NCBI RefSeq assembly: GCF_000327385.1
Contig: NW_008708458.1
Span: forward strand, 249,282 to 313,281
Source of the DNA: Lottia gigantea
Taxonomy: Eukaryota > Mollusca > Gastropoda > Lottiidae
Direction: 5' to 3'
DNA length: 64,000 bases
In this document: piece by piece, positions 34,756 through 47,800 of the stretch
How positions within the stretch are numbered: the first letter of the stretch is position 1
Layout: each line of letters starts with the position of its first letter
Translations under genes and position numbers: made by a program
The notes under the pieces: generated by a model
The model's input: only the letters and a program-made list of their open reading frames with translations
Told to the model about the DNA's origin: nothing
The model's database searches: none

Positions 34756-37700
34756 ATGGAAAGAAATGTGAGACAAACTGATGTTGATTGGACTAATGTA
34801 TTTATTAATACCATTGTGAAAAATATTCAAACAGTTTGCAATGGAATAATTCCATTCAGTCAAAATATTGAAGTAATTGGACATTTACATTTAAGTATAG
34901 ACAGTGACAAAAAATTGAATTATATAGTGAATGAAAAATGTTCAAAACAAGACACTTTTGTTAATTCTATTAGTGAAAGCTTTCATGCTGAACCAAAAGA
35001 CAGACCGATTAGAACACCTAGATCTAGGAAAAAGAAAGCATCACCTAGTAAAACATTTGGAAGTCCTGCTAAGTCAATGAAGTTCTGTGAATCATTTGAT
35101 ATGAAAGGTGACGCTGTTATTGATGAAGTGTTAGATGACATTTCAGTGGATAGTTCTTTAGGTGTTACATTCACAGAGCATCACCCTGAATCACAATCCA
35201 GACATTTTTTGACAGAAGGTGAGACAGGATCAGCATCAATTGACCAACAAGTATTAACTGAGGAGCAAGTATTAACCATTGAAAATATGGAGGGGTCCAA
35301 AATTGAAAACCAGAATTCGGGCACGAATATAAATCATCTTCAAGTCATTAAAACCGAAGCTGAAGCTAGCACATCCAATGTTACATCCAATGTTCCTGAG
35401 TTTTATTTTGACCCAGACAATCCAGGTAATATACATTATAAGTTATTGTGCAACATAATGTTAATAGTATCTGTTAATTGGAAGAAATGATTGAATTAAG
35501 ACCAAAACATTCTTTGCTTTCATCAGTATGTTTTTCCTTAGATATCTTTTAAATTAATTAGCAACTTGGGCCTTGGGGCATATGTTATTATATCTGCCAG
35601 CTCCTAATTTCTGTGCCAATAAAAGTTGTTATTTTGAACAGTAAAGAGGTCAATTTTTTACTGCAATATTTTTTATTTACAGAAGCTACCTTATGTGTAA
35701 TATCAACAGATGATTGTAAAAGCAATATCGAGGCCTATTACACTGGTAATATAAATATGGAAGGGGACACAACTCTTGATGAGGGTGCTAGTGAATCAGC
35801 TCTAGATAACCAGTCATTAAATGATACTGATACTAATTATGAACCTGAGAATAATGGTGAGGAAGATTTTAGAACATGTCTACTGAAAAATGTAAACTGT
35901 CTGTCAAATTTGTTTGAAAAGAGTGATCTCTAGAACCTGATCTGAATGACACTTAAGTTATGGTTTCCAAACTGTTTTAGATAAAAATAGATATCTTTTT
36001 TCTCTGCAAACTTTATATACTTTTTAAAGAAACATTTGGATGACCAATATTATTCATCTTGCAAGTTTTGATAGATGTCTATTTGATAAATCTTACTTAT
36101 AATATGCATGAAATAGTACTAAGATCTAACCAATGTGCGCTGGTTTTTATTGTGCGTTCCTGAACATTTTACAGAATCACACTGGATAATCCATCAGGTT
36201 GGTTAAGTTCTCTATTACGAATGCAAAATATTAACAAAAGTATTTATATTCATCTATCAATAGTTGCAAGAGGTCTAATAATGTAGAGATTTGGCTTATT
36301 AAAATGTTTATGGTGGGATAGAGTATGTCTCCATTGTTATAGTCCCTAAGTTTGAATAGTTTTGAGTAAGTTGTCCAAAGATTTTTTTAATGTATTATAA
36401 GCCATGATGTCTTTACTAGTTTATAGTTGTTACTTACTGATTTCACACCGTATTTATTATTTTCTAGAATATGATGTTACAGAAGATAATATAAGGTTAC
36501 TACGCACTATGTAAGTTAATATCTAATAGTTTATCTGAATATACCTTAATTAAAATTAATGTAGATTAGTGTAGATCTATCAGTGTCCCTGATACTCATA
36601 AAAAGTTTAGAAAACCTCTTTACCATCCCTTTAAGCTTTGTCTGTCACAGGTACTTGTAGTTTTTATGCTAAGTTTTCACCAAGACATACCCTGAGATTT
36701 GTCTACTGAAGTCCATGTCCATGTTTATGTCCATCTGATGATCTGGACCAAACATAATTGAATGAAATTGATTGTCTTTCTTCTTGATCTACTTTTCCAG
36801 TCAAGACGATAGGAATATACATAGATTTTGTCAAATCTATTTCTGTTCTTCTGTTGCAACTTTGTTACATTTTCAAATTATTAACAACATATACAATGTG
36901 ATGTACAAATAAATTTATTTTACAATCTCGGAGAAATACTGGCACATAATTTTTTTACAGCACACGCTATCTAAGAATAGAACGAAAAACTTTATTTATT
37001 CTTTATTTTATTTGCAGCAACAATGACAAGGTAAAAGAAAGTGAAGTGGAATATACTATAGTAGAAATGGGAACTAAACAAGGAAAACCAATGTTAGTTG
37101 ATAATATAGGGTACAGATATACTCTCAGGGTTAGTACATATATTACAAATTACCTCTCTAGCATGGTTTAAGTGAAGTTTGCATTTATAAAATGGTTTAA
37201 TGAATGAAATCAGGACTTAAAAGATCATGCCGAATTGTTCAGATGGTTGTAATACTCAGATATGGTAATTCACAGGGGGCACTGTAGTTATTGTCCTCTA
37301 GCATAATTATTTCTGAAATTTTGAGAAAGAACAAATCTTGCCCTTTGGACACATCTTTCATATACAAAAACAACAATCGGAATAGTTTGAAAAATCCAAA
37401 CATAAAAATCATCTGAAGGTGGGATTATGTGAAATTAACTTCTGTTTTAACATGATGTATCTGTATATTGTAGAAGCAAACAGATGCTTGTATAAGATGG
37501 TGGTGTTCCAAGAGAAGTAAAACAAGAAGATGTCCGGCAGCCGTAGCTCAGAGAGGAGATTCATTCACTCGAGGTCAACATGAACATGTTCATGATGCTG
37601 AGGCGGGTCTATTGACCTCAACCATTATAAGAGCTGAGGTAAGTTACTATTGTATTATAGTGCTGTATTCATTAGCAAAAAGCTATACTATATAACCAGT

Positions 37701-38225
37701 GGAGTATAAGGCATTATTTGTGTCAGTACCAAAGAAATTTGTGCTAAATTTATTTAGACTCAGCTTTATTATCCTTCTCTGAAGGAATCAAGTATTCACA
37801 CTCACTGGCATCTGAGTCTATGTCATCGATGCTGTTTTTGACAATCCTAAAATCAGTATTCCTTGTCCACTAAAATATTTTTAGTGCACAAAAACATCAA
37901 ATCTCCTCAATAAACATTTTGCACTTGATGATTTGAGATAAGAGCACTGATGTTATACTTTAAAATATGCTGTAAATATCTACAGTTTGACAATATTTCA
38001 GCTCATACTTAGTTTTTAAATAAAGCAATTTTTTATTTGCAGGCAAGAAATCAGGCTTTAAATGATCAGTTTACTCCACCATCTGAAGTTATTGAAAGAG
38101 CTCTCTCGGTTAAAGGATGTAATAATGATGAATCTCTGCTACCAAAAGAACAAAGTTTATTACGCATGATCAATTATTGTAGAAAAGATAAGAAAATTAA
38201 GAAGGAAAGTCCTGACATTGAATAG
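34756..38225 (+). CDS. FLYWCH gene C
   Basis: Six coding exons by frame: 34756-35425, 35683-35856, 36468-36510 (43 nt), 37018-37129, 37474-37638 and 38043-38225. Residues 10-75 form the shared N-terminal module (VFINTIVKNIQTVC, NIEVIGHLHLSID, NYIVNEKCSK, SFHAEP). Then a basic patch (TPRSRKKKASPSK), Ser/Glu-rich linker with a VIKTE sumoylation consensus, and the split FLYWCH: EYTIVEMGTKQGKPMLVDN, then WWC, RRC and HEH. The tail (ARNQALNDQFTPPSEVIERA, LPKEQSLLRM) matches genes A and B. Exon phases follow the same 1-1-2-0-0 order as in A. Confidence 0.8.
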
Positions 38226-39526
38226 TATTAGTTATGGGGCTAATAAAAGTTTAGACTTGCATTGTCCTTATGTGACCATGTGATCTAACACATTAGATAC
38301 CCAGCAACTTGTTTCAAGAAACAATGTTCTTGTCATAATGAAAAGAACATACAGCATTGATAATTCTATACCATGTTTAAAAGCAATCTGTTATAGATTA
38401 CCAAGAGAAATCCTCCCAGAACAAATGTGTTGCTCACCTTACCTTGACCTAGTACTGGCAAGAAATTCAATGTTATATGCTCTAAACAACATATAGTTAT
38501 AATATAAGTATATGTTTAATCTTCTGATATTAACTGTATGCATTTCAATAGAAAGCACACATGCCAGTATAAATTAATATCAACACTTTCTGGTTATGTT
38601 TCAATTAGAAGCTGAATGTTATTAATTAAATCAAAAATTTTCTTTATCATTTTAACTGCAAAAAAATACTAACTTAGTTTATAAATGTAAGAATACATGT
38701 TTATAATTCAGGGCCCTCTTTCATTATAAACAAACATGTATTATGATCAATGTTCATAGTCATTGTACAAATTAAATGTTGATGTTAGCATGGTTTTTCT
38801 TTGAACTGTTTTTAGGTAAAAATGGTGATTTTAAATTCACCAATTACTTGTTTATATGAAGGCAGCAGTGCATGTTTTTTCTGGACACTTTCAGTTTAAA
38901 GATTTATTTATTATCATTGTATCATCTGTAGTTAAATTAAATTGGAATGGTTAGAAATCTGTTTATTTTGTTTTAAAAAATAGAAATAAAATCTCAACTA
39001 TTCAGTGTGAAATATTTTAGACTGTGCAGATTATCTTTTGACAGTTAGAAATTGCCAAAAGCCATTGTCTTTACACCGTCTCATTTGATCAAAAGGAAAG
39101 AAACAGAGATGACAGTACAAAAGGGGCAGCACCAGGGCTGTTGAATTTTCTGGCATAACCTGCAGAAAAGTTCAAGTTTTCAGCAAGGGTCATCAAGCTT
39201 AGGTTGGATAAACAGTGTCGGTCAAAATCCAAAACTAGGCAGAACTAAATAAACGCAGTGATGTCACCATCTGGTTATCAAAACAAATCAATCACTGACT
39301 GAACTGGGCATTGTTTCTATTCATTGCTTAAGAAAGTAGGGGCAGGTGACTCAGGATTCAGGACAAGAAACCCCTTTGTAACAACCAGTAAAAAGACTTT
39401 TAACTAAGCTTCTGTATGTCCTAAAAGTGCATCAAGTCCAATGCAGCAATCCATGGTCCAATCATTATATGGCATAAGCAAGTGGTTTATATAAATAAAA
39501 TAAAGTTTGAATGTTTTTATTTTCAG
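38226..39526. other. Spacer between gene C tail and the isolated exon
   Basis: About 1.3 kb, AT-rich, without a supported gene or repeat boundary. If the 39.5 kb exon is an alternative end of gene C, this is intron in that transcript. Confidence 0.4.
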
Positions 39527-39867
39527 TGATAAGTGATAACGATCTGACTCTCAATAAAGATACCATGTTTGTGATGTCATCATACACAGCTGACCAAATT
39601 CTGAACCCTCGAGATGCAATAGTCCAGCGACTTTTCAGCAGTATTGTGAAGGACGCTTCAATTTATAGTGGGCTGTGGGAAACGTGTCCCTATCCCAGGG
39701 ATATCCCATCAAATCAACGAGACAAATTCTTTACCTACGTGCTTTCTATTGTGCCTCAATTAGCTGCACATACTGTCCAAATTTGGAGTAAATTATCACA
39801 AAGACTCCGCGATAGAAGGTTTAAACAGAAGGCTAAAGAAAGGCGGAAAAACAAAAATAAATCCTGA
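39527..39867 (+). CDS. Isolated phase-1 terminal exon, possibly a BEN-like alternative end of gene C
   Basis: Open for 113 codons after a TTTTATTTTCAG|TG acceptor, ending in TGA. The two leading bases need one carried-over G, exactly what gene C exons 1 and 2 leave. There is no upstream coding exon of its own. Residues include NPRDAIVQRLFSSIVKDAS, IPSNQRDKFF, IWSKLSQRLRDRRF and a basic end KERRKNKNKS. The spacing of a hydrophobic helix after NPRDA and a terminal basic R-rich helix is loosely like BEN domains. This is a weak resemblance; an unrelated DNA-binding fold is equally possible. Confidence 0.5.
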
Positions 39868-41826
39868 CAATGTCTTATTTAAACTGGAAGAATGATTAAA
39901 TATAGTGAATTTCTGATCTGAACATCTGCAATTGAAGGATGATCTGAATCTGATCATAAACGTGAGAGACCATGCCTGCCTTGCACGAAGGAGGCAAACC
40001 TTTTGTAATAATTGTTCTTTTATACAAAATTTGCATGGTTTTAGTATACAAATTCGCCCACTAATTAGTTGTATAGTAAATCTTTCCTCTCCAAGGTCCA
40101 AGTAGCAAATATATGTTTCTTTCCAATACATTACAAACTCTAGACAAGAGAACTCAAGATCCCTTGCATCCAGATAGGTCTATAACCATACAAAAGTAAA
40201 AGCAAGGTGACATATAGGCCCACCAGCAGCTTTGATTACAAATCAGTGATCATGGGCCAATTGTGAACAGACGGACGGGGGGGAATGGCAATGTGCTTCC
40301 ATACTATGTATATCATATAAAAATCAAAAGAATCCATAAAGAATTGTTGCTTGAAAAGTGAGCAAAAGTTGCACTATATGGCTAATAGAGTGAATACACT
40401 AAGTTGAAAATTACATTTTGGTGAAAATTATCAGATTATCTTGAAAATCGATAGGGATCACCTTCATAATGACATTTACCCACAAAATAAATGACAATAT
40501 ATGCCTAATATATACTTGTGGGTGTATAAAAAAGCATCAAACTGGAATTTTGGTCTGCCGCGGTTAACGATAATCTTAAATAATGTGTCATGCAGTCTGC
40601 AGAGTTTGGTGGTCAGAAATTTCGATTCCAACACCATATCTTGAGATCTTATCTCAGATCAATAACATAAGATTGCACAGATCTGGTACATCTATAACCT
40701 GAAAGTTTGTGCAGAATATTAAAAACTGCATGCCTTTATCACATTCATATATTAAGGCATTTACCGACAACAAGAATAGGGCTTTTATGTCTATGGAATT
40801 TGAGATTTGAGCAGTTTCTGGGAGGAATTGAACACCATTTTATTTCTAAGCAAAATTTGTCTGGGGAAAGAATTAACAACCCCATAAGAAACTAGAGACT
40901 TCCGCATTTAGAATCGATCCCACATAGTTACCCCCCACATTCAGCCTCTGTCTAGCTGCTCCCTATTACGGGTTTTGACATGGTCTTATTAACCCCGAGG
41001 AAGTATGACGAATGGGGGTGTGGTTTGGACACGATGAAACAAAATATGCCTAAAAGCAGTTTATAACTAACATCTGACGGAGAAAAGATATACGGTATAT
41101 ACTATAGGCAGGGATGAATAGACACTCCCACCCACTCCTTAATCATCTTCCTCCTATATGACTAAGGTCGCACTTTAATGGTTTGACAATGTGCCCCCCG
41201 CCTCTTTTTTTAGTGCCATCACTTCTATGCTTATACATTTAAGTTAAGTCAGTCTTAATACGTCTAATAATAGCCACAACTAGTATCAGTTATAGGCTTA
41301 GTACCAAGTCCATGTCAAATAGCTTAGGCTACAACTATAACGTCGGAGTACTTGACTGGTCGTGAGTAGGGCCATGGTGTTATTTTTCCGGTAACATCAT
41401 GATACATGGTGTTCCCTGCTCGATAACGGCCTATCATCAGCATTGATTAGGTAGGCCCAATAATAACGACATGTTATGAATATGTATAGCCCGAGGCCCT
41501 TTTTCCCTTTTGATACGGATACGGACGGCACGTTTCAATTTTGGAAGGAGTTAAAAATTGCTGGAAATTGAGCACTCTCGGGTGACATAATATGATATAA
41601 TAATGTAAACAGTACAAAGGAATGATGGTTTTTAAATGAAATATAAATGCGACGGGCCGACAGGTCTTGAAGAAACAATAATTGCGGAGATAACTTTTCG
41701 CGGAAAAACGAACGTGTTATGTCACGTGGTATCTCGCACATGCTCATTGTACAAAATGGCGACTTCCTGTTGAAGTTTCAGGAATTGTCAAAATTTATAA
41801 AATTAGTTCTGGAAATTCCACTTTTG
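39868..41826. promoter_or_regulatory. Spacer leading to the J/TPR gene, with an ETS-YY1 core promoter
   Basis: Mostly featureless, with short open frames of no support. Near the end, GTCACGTG (41721-41728, an E-box) is followed by AAAATGGCGACTTCCTGT (41753-41770). This fuses a YY1 motif (AAAATGGCG) and an ETS motif (ACTTCCTGT), typical of housekeeping start sites. The coding start follows 77 bp later. Confidence 0.55.
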
Positions 41827-41850
41827 ATGGTTCAGCCGACGAGTCTATGA
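41827..41850 (+). other. Upstream ORF overlapping the main start codon
   Basis: ATG at 41827 opens a seven-codon frame whose TGA (41848-41850) overlaps the main ATG at 41847 as ATGA. Such overlap can throttle translation or allow reinitiation. The main start could also be the second ATG at 41850. Confidence 0.5.
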
Positions 41851-44800
41851 TGGGTTTGTCAAGAGGAGATGCTTATGAACTTTTAGAGCTACCAATAGGT
41901 ATACATTTCTCCTCTATGTTGTAGAAATTAACGATGTCTTTGAAAGATATTTTCAGGCTGATATTTCCAGTAAATTTGGCATCAACAAGAGAAATGTCAG
42001 AATTTGAGCAATGACAAAGACGGCGCTTGTATTCCTCTTTTAGATTAATTTGATTGTTGTAGTTTAGGTTGAGAAGATTGTGTTATGGTCTGATAATTAC
42101 ATTTTTGGTGTATCCTGTTTCGCTATGTCATTTCCAAGTAAAAAAAAAGCATTCATTTTCAGTTTCAAGATGGGTCTTGGCTCTAGCTTGTCTCGTTGAA
42201 GCCTGCTCTTGCTCTACCTTACTTTTTTAGTCAATGAATAGGTAATATCCATTTTTGAAATTTTCGATCACACATAGACATCTTTATTACAGTACTGTAT
42301 CTAAATATCTTAATTATTTTTGATTTACCTTCTATTTCATTTATTTAAAATAATTTAATTTGTAAAATGTAATTTATGGTTTTAAGTGATACTACGTCTT
42401 AGAATGATCATAAAATTTAAGTTCTCAAGAATGGTCAACATGAGTAAATATTCATCAGTGAACTTACCTGGTGTCATAAAGTTACAACAAAATCCATAGA
42501 AAATTCATAAAACGAATTAATTATTGAAAAACGCTTAATCTTATTATTAAGCATTTTTCAATAGTTAATTGTACATTTATGTATATTTAATAAGTTTATG
42601 TTTATATCCTGTTATGTTAATTATGACACCAGGTATATCTACTGATGAATATCTAATGCTCTTAATGGCCAACTTTAAAATTTTTATATTTTATGTTCAT
42701 TTTAAGATGTAGTATTCCTTGAAATATCAAATTATGAACATTCAAACTGTACGGTACCAAAGGTGAAAATGACCAAATATAGCATATATGAATTTGTCAT
42801 GGATATGGTCATATCCATTAGAAAAAATATATATATATAAACAAAGTCAAAATATTTTGAATGAGATATTTCTAACCTAAATGATTACTTTTATTTAGTC
42901 TGACCTTGAATATTCACTTGTTTTCATTCAATTTCTGCATTTGACAGCATTTTTTTGGCTTTTGACTGTTTTAAGAATATATTGATTGACATGACAATGA
43001 TGACATACTAGGATTCACATAGATATTATTGAACAGATGAACATGATTTGGGTAGATAATAAGTTTAAAGATGAATTTGATGATGTTTTCCAAGCTGAGT
43101 TTATTTGTGTTTGGTAAAAAGATTTCTTGGATTACATTATATAAAGAAGTTATTACTGGAATATTATATAGTTAGCTTTTGTAATGTATTTTAACAAAAT
43201 TTGTCTGTCCTCATTTATGAAATTGTAGAAATTTATTTGTATAAGCTTAACCATGACTTAGTGTAACCATATACAATGAAAGGACAGAAGATGGTGCCCA
43301 GTAATCAAGATAATAATAGTCACAATGTATATTTATCAGGTGCTGACAATGATTCAATTAGAACAAGTTATAAAAGATTGGCCCAGAAATGGCACCCAGA
43401 TAAACATCATCATTCACCAGATTCTTTTCAAGTAAGTTTTTTTTTACTATATTCATGTTAAAAGCTTACCTATGACCTCATTAGTTGGTGATGTTTGTGT
43501 CTGTTACACTTTTGTGTAAATAAGGCACTTATTTTGTATGAAATAGTAGATTTGTAAAAATTTGACAAAAAAGCATAAAGATTTGAGGAATTATAAATCA
43601 AAAATTTAAATCATAGATGATATTGACATTGATCACTCTCTTCCAGTTTTGAATGAGTTAATACTATTTTACCTTATTTATTTCCTGAAAGGTTAAGATG
43701 TTTAATTATGTTTAAAATCTCCTGTTAAATTTTGTAGAAATTCCGTCAAGTGAGTCATGCCTATAGAAGACTAATAACAGATAGTCAAGCTGAAATGAAT
43801 ACAGTAAGTTTAAATATATTATGCCTATATACCTTACTTTAAACACTGAGTGTAAAATGTGTAAAACATCCAATACCCTGAACTTCAAGTGATATGATCT
43901 AAAGCAATGAGGACAACATTATGTGAAATCACTTTGAAATTGATGCTTGATACTTTGAATTTTGTGGCTGGTAGAGGTCTGATATAAGGTTTCAGAATTT
44001 ATTGAGTTCAGTGATTAAATGATATATGCACATAATGTTGAAAAATCTATGTGTTCATAAATTTGGCAGGAAATTCTAAATCTTACTATCCTATTTCTAA
44101 CCTATTTACGGAGCCCCGAAGGCGCAATTGTAAACATATTTATTTATTATTTCGTTTAAACGAAATAATTATTTCGTTTAAACGATATAATTAATTCGTT
44201 TAAACGAAATAACATCATTTATTTCGTTTAAACGAATTAATTATTTCGTTTAAACGAATTAATTATTTCGTTAAAACGAAATGTTATTTCATTTAAACGA
44301 AATAAATTATTATTTCATTAAAACGAAATAATTATTTCATTTAAACGAAATAATTAATTCGTTTAAACGAAATAATTATTTCGTTTTAACGAAATACACT
44401 ATGTTTATTTCGTTTAAACGAATTAATTTTTTCGTCTATTTCGTTTAAACGAAATAATTAACCCATCTTTTTATTTCGTTTAAACGAAATGATTAATTCG
44501 TTTAAACGAAATAATTAATTCGTTTAATCGAAATAATTATTTCGTTTAAACGAAATATTATTTCGTTTAAACAAAATAAATGATGTTATTTCGTTTAAAC
44601 GAAATAATGAATAAATATGTTTACAATTGCGCCTTAAGGGCTCCGTACCTATTACAGTGGATTATTGTAATTCAGTATTCAATTTTAATTGTAGGAAATT
44701 CCCTTTACATACAACATATTTAATTTCATTTGACAGATGTTTCCTTCAAAAAATGTATTTATTCATAAAGCTAGCTTACATAGTCATTTCAACCACTCAA

Positions 44801-47800
44801 CTATATTAAAGGCTTTATTGTTTTTCTTTTTAGAAAGAAATGTTAAAACAGTTTCAAGATTTATTTTTTACCAAAAATGCAAGTGAGTTGAAAAAGTTAT
44901 TAATGATTTAGAGAGTAATAATGATATTTTATGTTTTCTTGTTTTGTTTGATTTTTGATGCAATGAATGAAAGGAGTTTTACGTCCTCATTTTCTGCACC
45001 ATGTGGGCTGATGAAGACGGGCAACGCCATGCAAGGTGCAATGAAGGAAATTTTGCCAGGACAGCGGCATTATCCTGCTCTTTTTCGATTTCAGATCTGC
45101 CAAATCTTCTGATATCTTTGAAATTCTAATTTTGAATTTTATAACAGATATATTTGATTGATGAGAAATATTATTTCAAAAATTGACAATCTGTTTCCAT
45201 TAGATCAATCAATTTTAAACAGATTGCATATCTATGGAGTAATCTTTTAATTTCAATTCAGTATTGGTTATTATTGATATTTTGAAAAGGTTGACTTGAA
45301 AATACTAGAATGGCTGTAGATTGAGATGTTGACTTTGTAAACTCTGTCGAATAGCTTTATCAAAGAATGGGCTTGACGCTTGACAATATGAGAGAAGTTA
45401 TAGTATATGCATCATTTGTTTTCGATTTTGCATTTGATTCTGTTACTGAAATACCCATTGAAAATCATTCAATATATCAAATCTAGTCTTGAATATAGGT
45501 GAGGCATTATGGAGACATTTTGAATCCATGAAACCAAAATGCTTATCATTACTCTCTGACTACAATGTTTACTTAATTGAAATCTGGTGCTTGTGAATTG
45601 AAATACAAAATACTACTGATAGTCTGATTGTCTTTGGGTTGATGGAAATGTTAACCTTTGAAAAAGTTTGTTTGTAATCATTTTTCAAACGTAAAATCGC
45701 TGAACTAAGCTTATATATTTCTATGGAAGACATTCCAAGACAAAAGTGAATTTTTGGGAGGGAAGTGTGTCTATTTCAAATGTAAAATCACTGAACTATA
45801 TATTTCTATGCACCCGAAGACATATCAAGACAAATGGCATACAGTTGGAATCAGAGAGTAAATCAATATTAAAAATTTCTCTGTGTGTTATAGAAGCAGT
45901 GAATGGTCGTCAACAATATTCTAGTGATGAAAGTAGTGACGAAGATGATGATGATGATGACTATGATAGTGATAATCAGTATTCTAATGTTAAATGTAAA
46001 CATAAACATCTTAACAATAATAATAATAATCAAAAAGGTAAGTTTGTATACTCACTTAAAGATTTGGATTTAAGAACTTTGATGGACAAAGAAGGAAATG
46101 TTGGAAACAGTAACACATAGTCTAATTAAATAACTGAAAGGATCTAGGGCAATCTAAGTTCAAATAAGACAAAGGGGTCTTGGTTGATTCCAAATATATA
46201 ATTGAAAAGCAAAAGCTTGGTTCTTGTATCAAAGGAGATTATTATGCCTCCATGAAACTAAGGCCATGATAGATATCTCACAGCTTTTTATACCAATAAA
46301 TGCAAATTAGCTTTGGTAAAATCAGAATTCAATAATGATGAACTATTAATTTTGTTTTCTAGGTTCTAAAATGTCTCACTTTTTATCTCCTGAGGTAAGT
46401 TAATATTAAAATTTAAAGAACTGGCAACATGAAGCTGATAATGTTAATCTGAATCTGGAGTTATATTGTTTTATTCAAAAAGTCCAATGAGAAAGGAAAG
46501 AGAAATTAGGAGACATAGTGTTATTGTCATGCAGATTTGACATAAGCTTAGTGACTTTTCACATTAAATGGTGTTGCTTGTCTTCATTATCTAAATTAGG
46601 TGAAATAAAGTAAGAAATAAATCTCTTGTTCTTTTTACCTTTATTTTTAAATCTGTATTTCAGGATATACAAAAAAATGCAGAAGAATTAGTCACTGAAG
46701 AAGATAAAGAAAAAAAGAAAAATGATAGGAAAAAAGCAAAAAAGAAAAGAAGAAAAGAAAGAAAAAGATTAGAGAAGGAAAAACAAGTGAGTGGCAAAGT
46801 GAAAGAAATGACAGTAAGAGCAAGAGCACTGCACTTCAGAACGTATTTAATAGAAATACACTCAAATAAACACAACAAATTTTATCTTCTTGGGCCTTAT
46901 TCCAAAAACTTAAAAAGATAAAATCGAGATTTTGAAAAATTCAGTAATCTAATGGATATTAAAACTTGATTTTAAATCAATTTTAGTGATTGACTTATCA
47001 TATGGCACACTAAAATCATCTTATGTTAAAATTACGATAATAAGGCCTCTGGGTTGTTTGCTCTGTGCAGTTTGATTTTGTTGAATGGACTACAATGAAT
47101 ATTTTCTGGGTGTTATAGATTATGCTTGTTGAAATAAATCATACTTATTTTGAATTTTTAGGATGGAAAAATTAAAAAATCAAATGGTAAAAAAGACAAA
47201 TTGTAAGTAAATTTCAATACATGTATAATGGGTGTACTTCACACTTCAAAGATAAATAATGAAAAAAATAAAAGAAAAATCAGATGTTTTTTTTATTGTT
47301 TCTCATGTCGCTTAACAATTGTGTCAAGACTTACAACTTGCCCTTGGTGTGAAGTTGTGACAATAAATCCTGGCGAAAAGAGCTTTAAATGAATATATAA
47401 ATAACTATTTCAGGGGTTCAAGTAGTGATACATCATCAGATGAAGGCACGGTGAGTTACATGCTTGTTTAATATGCCCTCATAGCAATGTGAATCTATAT
47501 TGCCATTTCCCCTTATCCATCCTCAATAGAGGCTGCAAGTTTCATCCCATCTGAATGAAAAATAGTATGTATGAAATAACTGACACGTGTCAAATGCAGT
47601 CCCATTAGTTCTTGTTCAATAAATCCTGCAGAATGTCTTGCCTTGGATTACTAAACCTTGTTGCATTAGGATGATAATCTAACTAACTATTAGTTAAATG
47701 ACTGCAAAACTCTTACTGCTCTACCTAATCCACTATGCAGCCATTATGAAATTTTACCAATCTGCCAATGGATGAAATATTAACTGGACACAATTGTATG

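Noticed and set aside
44107-44647. The regular palindromes taken as a CRISPR array
   Set aside because: There are no unique spacers, the units vary and abut, the ends are inverted repeats with a target duplication, and the host is clearly eukaryotic.
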